Source: Erysipelotrichaceae bacterium
GTDB taxonomy: Bacteria; Bacillota_I; Bacilli_A; Erysipelotrichales; Erysipelotrichaceae
Direction of reading: 5' to 3'
Length of the DNA: 18,768 nt
NCBI GenBank assembly: GCA_003446295.1
Contig: DMBB01000286.1
Coordinates: forward strand, 1-18,768
Below, piece after piece: positions 12,730 to 18,768 of the stretch. The first letter of the stretch is position 1; every line of letters begins with the position of its first letter. The notes under the pieces were generated by a model. The model searched no databases and was not told the DNA's origin. It saw only the letters and a list, made by a program, of their open reading frames with translations. A program made the position numbers and the translations under genes.

Positions 12730-15459
12730 ATGATCAACTGCAGTGACGATGAACTGAACCGGGTGTTTCATACACTGTGCCCGGACATTGCCGAACCCCT
12801 GAACAGTACGCAGCTGGAAGTCATACACAGTATTCTTTCAGGTCATGATACGCTGACTGTCATGCCTACGGGCAGCGGCAAGTCCGTGTGTTTTCAGGTA
12901 CCTGCCATGCTGTTTCACGGGCTGACGCTTGTTGTAACGCCGCTCGTGTCCCTTCTGCAGGATCAGGTCAGTAGTCTTCTGAAAAACAATATACCGGCAG
13001 CCTGCATTTCCGGCACTGTATATGCCGACAAGGATGGTCTGTATTTTCCGCGCGGAAAGAACAGCGAACAGGCAGGCAAGCGGGAACGCGACATTTTCAA
13101 AGAGATCATCCGTGCACAGGATCAGGGAGATCCTGATGCCTATAAACTGCTTTACATTACGCCGGAACGCCTGCGCACAGGTGCCTTTATCCGTTTTGCC
13201 CAGCGTGCGGATATCAGTATGATCGCGGTAGATGAAGCACACTGCATTTCATTATGGGGCTATGAGTTCCGCAAGCGATATCTGGAAATACCGCGCTTTA
13301 TGCGCAGGATCAACAGGCATCCGGTGATCGCAGCGTTTACCGCCACTGCCACAAATATGATCCGTCATGACATCCTCACATTCCTGCAGATGGATCATCC
13401 TGTGATCTGTCCTTCTGAACAGGAGTCGGAATCTGTGATACGCAAAGAACTGTCGTTCCGTGTTCTCGGCAGTCATAAACGCTCAAAAGAAACACGACTG
13501 CAGGACAGACTTACGATGATCACCGGCTGGGCAAGAGAACATTGCCGACAGCAGGGTCTGATCTACTGTCAGACTGTGAAACAGGTAGAACAGGTCTATC
13601 AGAGACTGTCTGAAGAAAAAGAACTTACGGTATACCGCTATTACGCATCTTTGGACAGCAGTCTTTCTCTGAAAGACAGCGAAAACAAACAGGCAAACTG
13701 GGAAGCATTCAGAGAAACAGGATCCGGCATCATGGTTACGACCAATGCACTCGGCATGGGTATTGACCTCGGTCATATCGGCTGGGTCATTCATGCCGGA
13801 ATGCCCCTGAGCCTGGAAAACTATACGCAGGAAGCAGGCAGGGCCGGAAGAAGAGGCCAGCAGGCAGAATGTATTCTGTACTGGCTGCCGGAAGACAGAG
13901 AGGTCTGTGAAACCTTGATCGAAAGATCACTGAAAGACAGCGGTCTGCAGGATCCTGCTCTCTCACTGCGCAGACAGATCGCAATGGACAGGCTTCAGCA
14001 GATGGAAGACTACTGTACATATCATTTCAAACATCCTTTGAAAGACCCTCAGGAATATATCGCCCGATACTTCAGAAACTATGAGCCGGAAGCAGGCAGT
14101 AAAGACGGTGCCGTTGTACAGAACATGTTTCTGCAGGAAGTCAGAGAGATCGATGTCCTGTATATCAACAACACATATATTGCCAACAGTATCCGGAAAG
14201 GCAATACAACAGGAACCCTGACTGTCAGTAAAAAGGCAGGACTGCACGCATCCTATACGCTCAGCGAACAGCTGAACTATTTCGACATGATGGTAGCGGA
14301 CGCTGTGTATACGCTCATGATCCACAGAGTACCGAAGATCTATTCCAAGTCCATTGCCGAACTGCTGTCAGGAAACCATGAGACTGCGCTGCGTCCGGAA
14401 CGAAAAGCAGTCATTGAAAACAGCCTGCGCAAAATGATGCGCACGCGTATTCATATCGATACAGAGAATTCCTATGCCATGCTGTTCTTTTACAGGGACA
14501 GGAAGAGATATTTTGATGGTCAATTCCTGCCGCTGAGTGAAACAGAACAGGGCTTCCTGTATGACTTTGAACATCTGCCGCCTCTTTATGAATATGCAGA
14601 AGCCATGAACAACCAGCTGTTTTCCGTCCCCCTTTCCGCACTGTTCTGTGCAAAGCAGACGGAAAGCTATATCAGTGCGCCTGTGCTGGCACAGTCCCTG
14701 AAACGGGGAGCTGCAGAGATCCGTGATCTGCATATCAATCCCCGAAGGAATGACCTCCTGGCTTCATGCTGTGTCAGTCAGTCTTTGTCGGAAACCGATC
14801 TGCTGGTATTTGACGGTGCAATGTCCTTGATGCAGAAAGGTCTGACGGTACTGCAGCCTGAGGTGCTGCTGAGAGAACTCCTGGAGGATTTCAGGATCAG
14901 GAGCGGACAGTTAACTGCTGAAGATATCAGAACTTCCCTGCGGAAGCTTTCCACAGTCAGCATATCCATCACCCTGCAGAAAGCAGAGGAGCCTTCCGAG
15001 CAGTTTGAAGGGATTTTCCTGCAGATCAATGAAGCACCACCTGCATTTCACATTGACCCGTCCCTGCTGCCTCCTTTATACCGTTTCACACAACGCATCA
15101 GCGAAATGAAATACCGTTATGCAAGACGTTCCCCTTCCCGCAGTGAACAGAGCGGAAATGCTTCATTCCTGCAGATGGCAATGACGCATTACATCATTCG
15201 TATGGTGCGGTCTGCCCCTGCCTCTGCATATATACGTTCCGCACGCCAGGCATCGATGATCGAATTCGACCACATGCTCGATGCAATCGGCTGCGATCGT
15301 GAAAATACTTCGGCAAAACAGCTGAACACGCTGCGGAATATGGAGAAGCGGATCCTGAAGCATCTCAAGGATGAGGGCTATATGCATAGCTTTTCAATGT
15401 TGGAGAACGGTACTGTCCGTTTCCTGCGTTTTCATATTTCTCCGGATCACAGCATATGA
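12730..15459 (+). CDS. RecQ-type helicase with long replication-protein-like C-terminus
   Basis: The 909-aa product begins with a RecQ helicase core: motif I PTGSGKS at 46-52, Ia VTPLVSLLQDQV near 69-80, II DEAHCISLWGYEF at 168-180, III AFTATA at 202-207, V TNALGMGID at 338-346 and VI QEAGRAGRRG at 367-376. The RQC zinc region is only a remnant: MEDYCTYHF (425-433) keeps one Cys, and the other three are not in place. From about 450 to the end there is no RQC or HRDC domain. Instead, residues 518-577 (FDMMVADAVYTLM, ELLSGNHETALRPERKAVIE, MMRTRIHID) and the last 45 residues resemble winged-helix DNA-binding proteins of gut Bacillota mobile elements. The ATG at 12730 follows AAAGGA; upstream in-frame starts lack a ribosome site and run through the hairpin at 12660-12690. 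Helicase: sure. C-terminal assignment: inference. Confidence 0.88.
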   Translation: MINCSDDELNRVFHTLCPDIAEPLNSTQLEVIHSILSGHDTLTVMPTGSGKSVCFQVPAMLFHGLTLVVTPLVSLLQDQVSSLLKNNIPAACISGTVYADKDGLYFPRGKNSEQAGKRERDIFKEIIRAQDQGDPDAYKLLYITPERLRTGAFIRFAQRADISMIAVDEAHCISLWGYEFRKRYLEIPRFMRRINRHPVIAAFTATATNMIRHDILTFLQMDHPVICPSEQESESVIRKELSFRVLGSHKRSKETRLQDRLTMITGWAREHCRQQGLIYCQTVKQVEQVYQRLSEEKELTVYRYYASLDSSLSLKDSENKQANWEAFRETGSGIMVTTNALGMGIDLGHIGWVIHAGMPLSLENYTQEAGRAGRRGQQAECILYWLPEDREVCETLIERSLKDSGLQDPALSLRRQIAMDRLQQMEDYCTYHFKHPLKDPQEYIARYFRNYEPEAGSKDGAVVQNMFLQEVREIDVLYINNTYIANSIRKGNTTGTLTVSKKAGLHASYTLSEQLNYFDMMVADAVYTLMIHRVPKIYSKSIAELLSGNHETALRPERKAVIENSLRKMMRTRIHIDTENSYAMLFFYRDRKRYFDGQFLPLSETEQGFLYDFEHLPPLYEYAEAMNNQLFSVPLSALFCAKQTESYISAPVLAQSLKRGAAEIRDLHINPRRNDLLASCCVSQSLSETDLLVFDGAMSLMQKGLTVLQPEVLLRELLEDFRIRSGQLTAEDIRTSLRKLSTVSISITLQKAEEPSEQFEGIFLQINEAPPAFHIDPSLLPPLYRFTQRISEMKYRYARRSPSRSEQSGNASFLQMAMTHYIIRMVRSAPASAYIRSARQASMIEFDHMLDAIGCDRENTSAKQLNTLRNMEKRILKHLKDEGYMHSFSMLENGTVRFLRFHISPDHSI

Positions 15460-15503
15460 GTTTTGGAACTGCAAAAATGAAAATATTATGATCAGAAAAG
15501 CAT

Positions 15504-15546
15504 TTTCTGCTGTCTGAAAGCAGAAATATATTTTGTTTTATTTTTT
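15504..15546 (+). terminator. Terminator of the recQ-like gene
   Basis: TTTCTGCT (15504-15511) pairs perfectly with AGCAGAAA (15519-15526), followed by a T-rich stretch to 15546. It separates recQ from the downstream operon. Confidence 0.75.
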
Positions 15547-15549
15547 GGT

Positions 15550-15752
15550 GTCTCCGTCTGCGCCGAAGACACGGGTGTATTTTCAGATCCCGTGCAGGCA
15601 GGCAGAGGAGACTATGAAAGCCGGAATCGCATTCCGGCTTTCATATGTTCAGAATAACGCCCTCACTTCCGCTCGGGCGGAAAAAGAGTAAAACAAAAGA
15701 TGCCCTGCGGGCACGGGTGTAATTCTGAAGAAATCTGTAAAACAGAATTTCT
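15550..15752. other. Hairpin-dense non-coding region (structured RNA or origin-like DNA)
   Basis: This stretch lies between the recQ terminator and the next gene and holds no convincing ORF. Unit 1 pairs GTCTCC-g-TCTGC (15550-15561) with GCAGAGGAGAC (15602-15612), enclosing CACGGG/CCCGTG (15570-15575 / 15589-15594). Unit 2 is a perfect 15-bp stem with a 3-nt loop (15613-15645). Unit 3 is a three-way form: TTCAGAAT (15648-15655) pairs with ATTCTGAA (15722-15729), extended by CCC/GGG, and encloses TTCCGC-TCGG-GCGGAA (15667-15682) and TGCCC-TGC-GGGCA (15701-15713). Unit 4 is AGAAATCTGT/ACAG-a-ATTTCT (15729-15752). No known riboswitch or ncRNA consensus was recognised. The neighbours (helicase, VirD4-like ATPase) make an origin of replication or transfer, or a structured leader RNA, plausible. 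Confidence 0.6.
15570..15721 (+). repeat. Pair of 10-bp direct repeats CACGGGTGTA
   Basis: CACGGGTGTA occurs at 15570-15579 and again at 15712-15721, 142 bp apart, each followed by a T-rich stretch. In both cases the CACGGG or GGG part also lies in a hairpin arm, so the copies could be iteron-like binding sites or parallel parts of two related structures. Confidence 0.55.
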
Positions 15753-15783
15753 CACATGTTGGTCTCCTTTCAATCAGTCGTGT

Positions 15784-15809
15784 TATGGCCGCAGTGATGC
15801 GCGGCCATA
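15784..15809. promoter_or_regulatory. Perfect 9-bp dyad before the orf113-clpP operon
   Basis: TATGGCCGC (15784-15792) pairs with GCGGCCATA (15801-15809) around an 8-nt loop, with no T-run. It overlaps a weak promoter candidate (TTGGTC, 16 bp, TGTTAT ending at 15786) and would lie in the 5' leader or operator of the operon starting at 15867. Confidence 0.45.
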
Positions 15810-15866
15810 GCAGGCTGACAATGACATGTAAAAAAACAGGAGAAATCGTGAAGGAAGGTAAAACAT

Positions 15867-16208
15867 ATGACAAAAGATTATGCATACCGGTTTTGGACCG
15901 GTCTTTTCAGGCTTCTCAGAACAGAACCGGAATCCCGGGTCATGGAAAATCCGGCAGCCGCTTTCGCTGAGAAAGCAAAAGCCGGTGCTTTTGACAGCCT
16001 CAGTGATGAAGAGTATGAAGCACAGCTGAATGATGTTGAACAGGAAAACGCGCTGTTCGGGTATCAGAAGTTTGCGACTTCATATGTGATCATGCTGAAG
16101 GCGCTTCGCCGCCTTGAGCTCAATGATACCGAGATGCACACATTGCTCAGAATACTGATCAATGCGTCTGTACGCACAGACTTCAGAAAGGAGCGTGAAG
16201 TGAAATGA
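15867..16208 (+). CDS. Unknown 113-aa protein, first gene of clpP-virD4 operon
   Basis: The product is small, soluble and probably all helical, with an acidic middle (SLSDEEYEAQLNDVEQEN, about 45-62) and a second helical part (YQKFATSYVIMLKALRRLEL, about 66-85). It ends with a basic tail. No signal peptide, metal motif or catalytic motif is seen, and no family was recognised. GGAAGG precedes the ATG by about 8 nt. Its stop overlaps the next start in an ATGA junction (16205-16208), so translation of the ClpP gene is probably coupled to it. By position it may be an adaptor or regulator for the operon, but nothing in the sequence proves this. Confidence 0.75.
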   Translation: MTKDYAYRFWTGLFRLLRTEPESRVMENPAAAFAEKAKAGAFDSLSDEEYEAQLNDVEQENALFGYQKFATSYVIMLKALRRLELNDTEMHTLLRILINASVRTDFRKEREVK

Positions 16209-16816
16209 CGAATCATGTTCAGCCCTGCATCATCAGGGAAAATGCCCGCGGTTATGAGCGGATCGAGATCGAAGATGAACTGATGCAGAACAGAGAGATC
16301 TTCCTGACTGATCCGGTCAGTCCGGATTCGATGAACAGCCTGCTCAAGCAGCTGATGTTTCTGAACAGGGATGATCCCGATAAGATGATCACCTTGTATA
16401 TCAACAGTCCCGGCGGGGAAGTGCAGAGCGGGATCGCTGTCTATGACTGGATGAAGCTCATGCCTGCACCGCTGACGACTGTCTGCATCGGTACGGCAGC
16501 TTCCATGGGAGCGATCCTCTTCCTTGCCGGATCCAGACGCATCATGACACGTCATTCCCGCATCATGATCCATGATCCTGCGCCTGGCGGAGGATCACTG
16601 GAAGGCATGAAGCCGGCTGAGATCGAGAAGCGGCTGGATGATCTGAAGCAGACCAGAGAAGTGATCTGCGGGGTAATCGCTGAAGCAGCCGGCAAAACAG
16701 CGCAGGAAATCATGTCTGTCACATGTGAAGACAGCTGGTTCAGCGCTGAAGAAGCGATCCAGTACGGACTTGCCACAGAGATCATGGGCAATCAGAAAGG
16801 AGATGATCAGATATGA
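16205..16816 (+). CDS. ClpP-family serine peptidase encoded in mobile-type operon
   Basis: The 203-aa product matches ClpP along its length: an N-terminal YERIEIEDELMQNREIFL segment, LYINSPGGEVQSGIAVYDWM at 64-83, the nucleophile region GTAASMGAILFLAG with Ser100, SRIMIHDP with His123, and CEDSWFSAEEAIQYGL with Asp176. The triad is intact. The usual HQP after His is HDP, and the handle helix is unusual (GMKPAEIEKRLDDL). ClpP normally forms a 14-subunit chamber fed by Clp ATPases; no Clp ATPase is encoded here, so it would use a host ATPase or act alone. The gene overlaps both neighbours by four bases. It is unlikely to be the housekeeping ClpP, given the neighbours and the divergent surface motifs. 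Element- and phage-encoded ClpP copies are known. Confidence 0.9.
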   Translation: MTNHVQPCIIRENARGYERIEIEDELMQNREIFLTDPVSPDSMNSLLKQLMFLNRDDPDKMITLYINSPGGEVQSGIAVYDWMKLMPAPLTTVCIGTAASMGAILFLAGSRRIMTRHSRIMIHDPAPGGGSLEGMKPAEIEKRLDDLKQTREVICGVIAEAAGKTAQEIMSVTCEDSWFSAEEAIQYGLATEIMGNQKGDDQI

Positions 16817-17190
16817 ATATCACTTATCAGCTGCGCGGCATTTCCGTCATGCTGGAAGAAGGCCTTGAGCGGTCTGAGGAAACAGACCGCATCGCTGCCA
16901 TCTGGATCAATTGGCAGCTTTCCAGAGGCATCAAGGTCAGGCCTTCCGGCATAAACAGCTCCCTCCACAGCATCAATTTTCTGAACATTGATGAAGTGCA
17001 TACCGTTGAAACTAACCCGGTACCGTTCATTCCAGTCCCTCTGCCTGAGGGTATCGGAAAACTGTACCCGATGTATGGACTGCGTACGCATGATATTACC
17101 GAAGAAGATATCCGTATGGCGCAGCTGTTCTGGACAGAGTCCGTGTTTATTGCAAAAGACGAGGACGGAGAGCTGTATATCTCCGACTAG
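16813..17190 (+). CDS. Unknown 125-aa protein between clpP and virD4-like genes
   Basis: The product looks like a small soluble mixed alpha/beta protein. Residues 1-45 hold a helix and a strand rich in charge (LEEGLERSEETDRIAAIWIN). A Pro-rich run follows at about 70-80 (PVPFIPVPLPEG), then an acidic C-terminal part (DITEEDIRMAQLFW, AKDEDGELYISD). No membrane segment, signal or known motif was seen. AAAGGAG lies about 10 nt before the ATG, and the start overlaps the clpP stop by four bases (ATGA at 16813-16816), which argues for coupled, roughly equal production. The VirD4-like gene starts only 12 bp after its stop. It could be a partner or substrate tag for either neighbour; that is a guess from position only. 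Confidence 0.75.
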   Translation: MNITYQLRGISVMLEEGLERSEETDRIAAIWINWQLSRGIKVRPSGINSSLHSINFLNIDEVHTVETNPVPFIPVPLPEGIGKLYPMYGLRTHDITEEDIRMAQLFWTESVFIAKDEDGELYISD

Positions 17191-17202
17191 AAAGGAATAC
17201 AA

Positions 17203-18474
17203 ATGAGAAACAATCGAACCAATTATCAGCACAGACATATTCTTGCGCACAACTGCACTGCTGAGACTGACACCTGGAAGACAGGCGTCAACAACAATAT
17301 CCTGATCTTCGGGCCTTCCGGGTCCGGAAAGACAAGACACTACGTCAAACCGAACATCATGACTTCTCACGAAAGCATGATCATTTCCGACACAAAGGGG
17401 ACGCTGTATGAAGAGCTGGGTCCCCTTTTGAGACAGCACGGCTTTACCGTGCACAACATCAATTTCACTGCGCTTTCCGGCAGTGACGGATACAATCCGC
17501 TGAATTATATCCGCTGCGACGGTTACTGGAATGAGCAGGATATCCTGACGCTGAGCCATTGCCTGATCGAGGACTGGCACTCCAATGACCCTTATTGGTG
17601 TCATGCGGCAAGGCAGTATCTTGCGTGTCTGATCAGCTATGTCCTTGAAACGATGTCTCCGGAAAAGAGAACGCTGAAAGAAGTCATGCGGCTGCTTTCC
17701 GTCATGGATGGCGAGAAGTTTCCTGCATTGATCGAAGAGAGCAGTCTCCTTTATCCCCGCAGCACCACAGCTCTGCGCTACAGAGCATTCCGGGGAATCG
17801 CAAAAGCAGAGAAAATGGACGCCAGCATACGCGGCATCATCTCAACGAACCTGGATCCGCTGTGCTTTGATCAGGCATGCGCGCTTTACTGCAGAGACAG
17901 ACAGATCGACTTTGCAGAGCTTGGCAGGAAAAAATGCGCTGTGTTCCTGACGATCAGTGACACAGACCGTTCCATGGACAAACTGGCCAACATATTCATG
18001 ACGCAGGCTCTGCAGATCCTCATGCGCAGTGCCGATCACGATTACCCGGAACACCGTCTTCCAATCCCGGTCAGATTCTATCTGGATGACTTTGCGTCGA
18101 ACATGTATATCCCGGATTTCGACAAGATCATATCCGTGGTCCGTTCCCGTGAGATCAGCATCTCTGTCATCCTCCAGAGCCTGACACAGCTGAATTCACT
18201 GTACGGCAAAGACCGTGCCGCAACCATTCTGAACAACTGCGACAGACAGCTCTATCTGGGCGGTCAGGATCTGGACACTGCAGAATACATCAGTCACCGG
18301 GCAAATAAGCCGATGGAACAGATCCTTGCCATGCCTGTCGATCACGCATGGCTGTTCACACGCGGACAGAAGCCTGTCATGACAGAGAAATATGATATCT
18401 CTTCCCTCGAAGCAGAACTGTATGCTTCACCTTCAGACGCAGAACCTGATGAAGAGTTATCCATGTCAGTATGA
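17203..18474 (+). CDS. VirD4/TraG-like ATPase without membrane domain
   Basis: The 423-aa product matches the ATPase part of CD1115-type VirD4 coupling proteins: Walker A GPSGSGKT at 37-44, SDTKGTLYEE at 62-71, GYNPLNYIR near 96-104, FLTISDTDRSMDKLANIF near 248-265, Walker B RFYLDDFAS at 291-299 (usually LDEF), the ILQSLTQL sensor at 323-330, LGGQDLDTAEYIS near 352-364 and the terminal RGQKPVMTEKYDI. Coupling proteins of conjugation carry N-terminal membrane helices and are about 600 aa. Here the protein starts almost directly at the ATPase domain and has no membrane segment. AAAGGA precedes the ATG, so the short form looks genuine rather than an artefact. It ends at a strong terminator. No relaxase or secretion genes lie in the window. 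Confidence 0.9.
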   Translation: MRNNRTNYQHRHILAHNCTAETDTWKTGVNNNILIFGPSGSGKTRHYVKPNIMTSHESMIISDTKGTLYEELGPLLRQHGFTVHNINFTALSGSDGYNPLNYIRCDGYWNEQDILTLSHCLIEDWHSNDPYWCHAARQYLACLISYVLETMSPEKRTLKEVMRLLSVMDGEKFPALIEESSLLYPRSTTALRYRAFRGIAKAEKMDASIRGIISTNLDPLCFDQACALYCRDRQIDFAELGRKKCAVFLTISDTDRSMDKLANIFMTQALQILMRSADHDYPEHRLPIPVRFYLDDFASNMYIPDFDKIISVVRSREISISVILQSLTQLNSLYGKDRAATILNNCDRQLYLGGQDLDTAEYISHRANKPMEQILAMPVDHAWLFTRGQKPVMTEKYDISSLEAELYASPSDAEPDEELSMSV

Positions 18475-18487
18475 AAAACGCCTATGG

Positions 18488-18515
18488 GAGGCAGTATAAA
18501 AACTGCCTCTTTTTT
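18488..18515 (+). terminator. Terminator of the orf113-clpP-virD4 operon
   Basis: GAGGCAGT (18488-18495) pairs perfectly with ACTGCCTC (18502-18509), followed by six T. It sits 14 bp past the stop of the VirD4-like gene. Confidence 0.92.
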
Positions 18516-18582
18516 CCCGCTGCATATGCTTATCAAAACTCACAATATGTTAGACTTTGTAATATAAAAAGGAAAATCAGTT

Positions 18583-18768
18583 ATGAAAAAGAAAAATATC
18601 GATCCCATGGACCTGAAGACCATAACACGCTGGTACCTGCTTGCAGCTTTATTTGTATTGATCCTGTTTCAGCTGCTGTTCAAGAGTGAATCCACACTGT
18701 CATATATCGGCGAGATCCTCAGCGGTCTGATCACGATGTACGGCATCTATCATTTTGGCAAGAGTACC
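18583..18768 (+). CDS. Start of a truncated membrane protein gene
   Basis: Sixty-two codons are open to the window edge. AAAGGA lies about 10 nt before the ATG, with an AT-rich promoter-like stretch (TAATAT) just upstream. The product begins with a charged stretch, then a hydrophobic segment (WYLLAALFVLILFQLLF, about 17-33) and a second one (about 41-55). The pattern recalls the N-terminus of AI-2E-family exporters, but this is weak. The final eight codons (IYHFGKST) fall within the 24-bp repeat also found at the left end. If an element has inserted here, the gene is interrupted and those residues are not its own. Confidence 0.55.
   Translation, partial: MKKKNIDPMDLKTITRWYLLAALFVLILFQLLFKSESTLSYIGEILSGLITMYGIYHFGKST
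18745..18768. repeat. Right copy of the 24-bp terminal inverted repeat
   Basis: Exact reverse complement of bases 2-25; the copy here ends ...GCAAGAGTACC at the last base of the window. See the left copy for frame and flanks. Confidence 0.9.

Noticed and set aside
15550..15752. T-box, riboswitch or CRISPR identity for the structured region
   Set aside because: No T-box GGTGGNACCGCG core, no known aptamer consensus seen by eye, and the hairpins differ from each other with no regular repeat-spacer layout.
15649..15970. Small frames on both strands across the hairpin region and the start of orf113
   Set aside because: They cross perfect hairpins, lack a convincing ribosome site or are out of frame with orf113, and their products look random.

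Overview
The window looks like chromosomal DNA of a Gram-positive Bacillota (Firmicutes), possibly a gut member near the Erysipelotrichia. The general call rests on strong AGGAGG-type ribosome sites, TATAAT promoters, U-tailed terminators and two lipoboxes. It also rests on a PrsA-like foldase, a family S11 peptidase and a VirD4 protein of the CD1115 type. The family-level placement is a guess. No tRNA, rRNA, CRISPR array or transposase gene was seen.

Layout. Positions 1-67 hold the start of a leftward gene cut by the window edge. Positions 198-3526 hold three leftward genes: a PrsA-like lipoprotein with a degenerate parvulin domain, a Fic-like protein with an altered motif, and a CapA-family metallophosphatase. 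A divergent control region with a large dyad (3527-3692) leads to a small membrane protein. Then come a short coiled-coil protein (leftward) and an AIM24-family protein (rightward), divided by palindromes. Two LysR regulators lie head to tail (5613-7374). They are divergent from a cytidylate-kinase-like gene (7557-8216), with a T-N11-A operator between. An alpha/beta hydrolase follows. Positions 9300-12573 hold a leftward envelope-type cluster: D-Ala-D-Ala carboxypeptidase, tyrosine-phosphatase lipoprotein and a small AAA ATPase.

The last third is different. Positions 12730-18474 resemble part of a mobile element. A RecQ-type helicase carries a roughly 450-residue C-terminal extension that resembles mobile-element replication or DNA-binding proteins. 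After its terminator comes about 260 bp packed with perfect hairpins and a 10-bp direct repeat. Then follows a tight operon: an unknown 113-aa protein, ClpP with an intact triad, an unknown 125-aa protein, and a VirD4/TraG-like ATPase with no membrane segments. The first three genes overlap by ATGA junctions. No relaxase, integrase or other secretion gene is visible. It is either one arm of an integrative element or a compact stand-alone module, and it is the best candidate here for an undescribed system.

Both ends of the window carry the same 24-bp sequence in inverted orientation, read in the same frame by the two truncated terminal genes. This suggests that the sequence was broken at copies of a repeat, most simply an insertion sequence.
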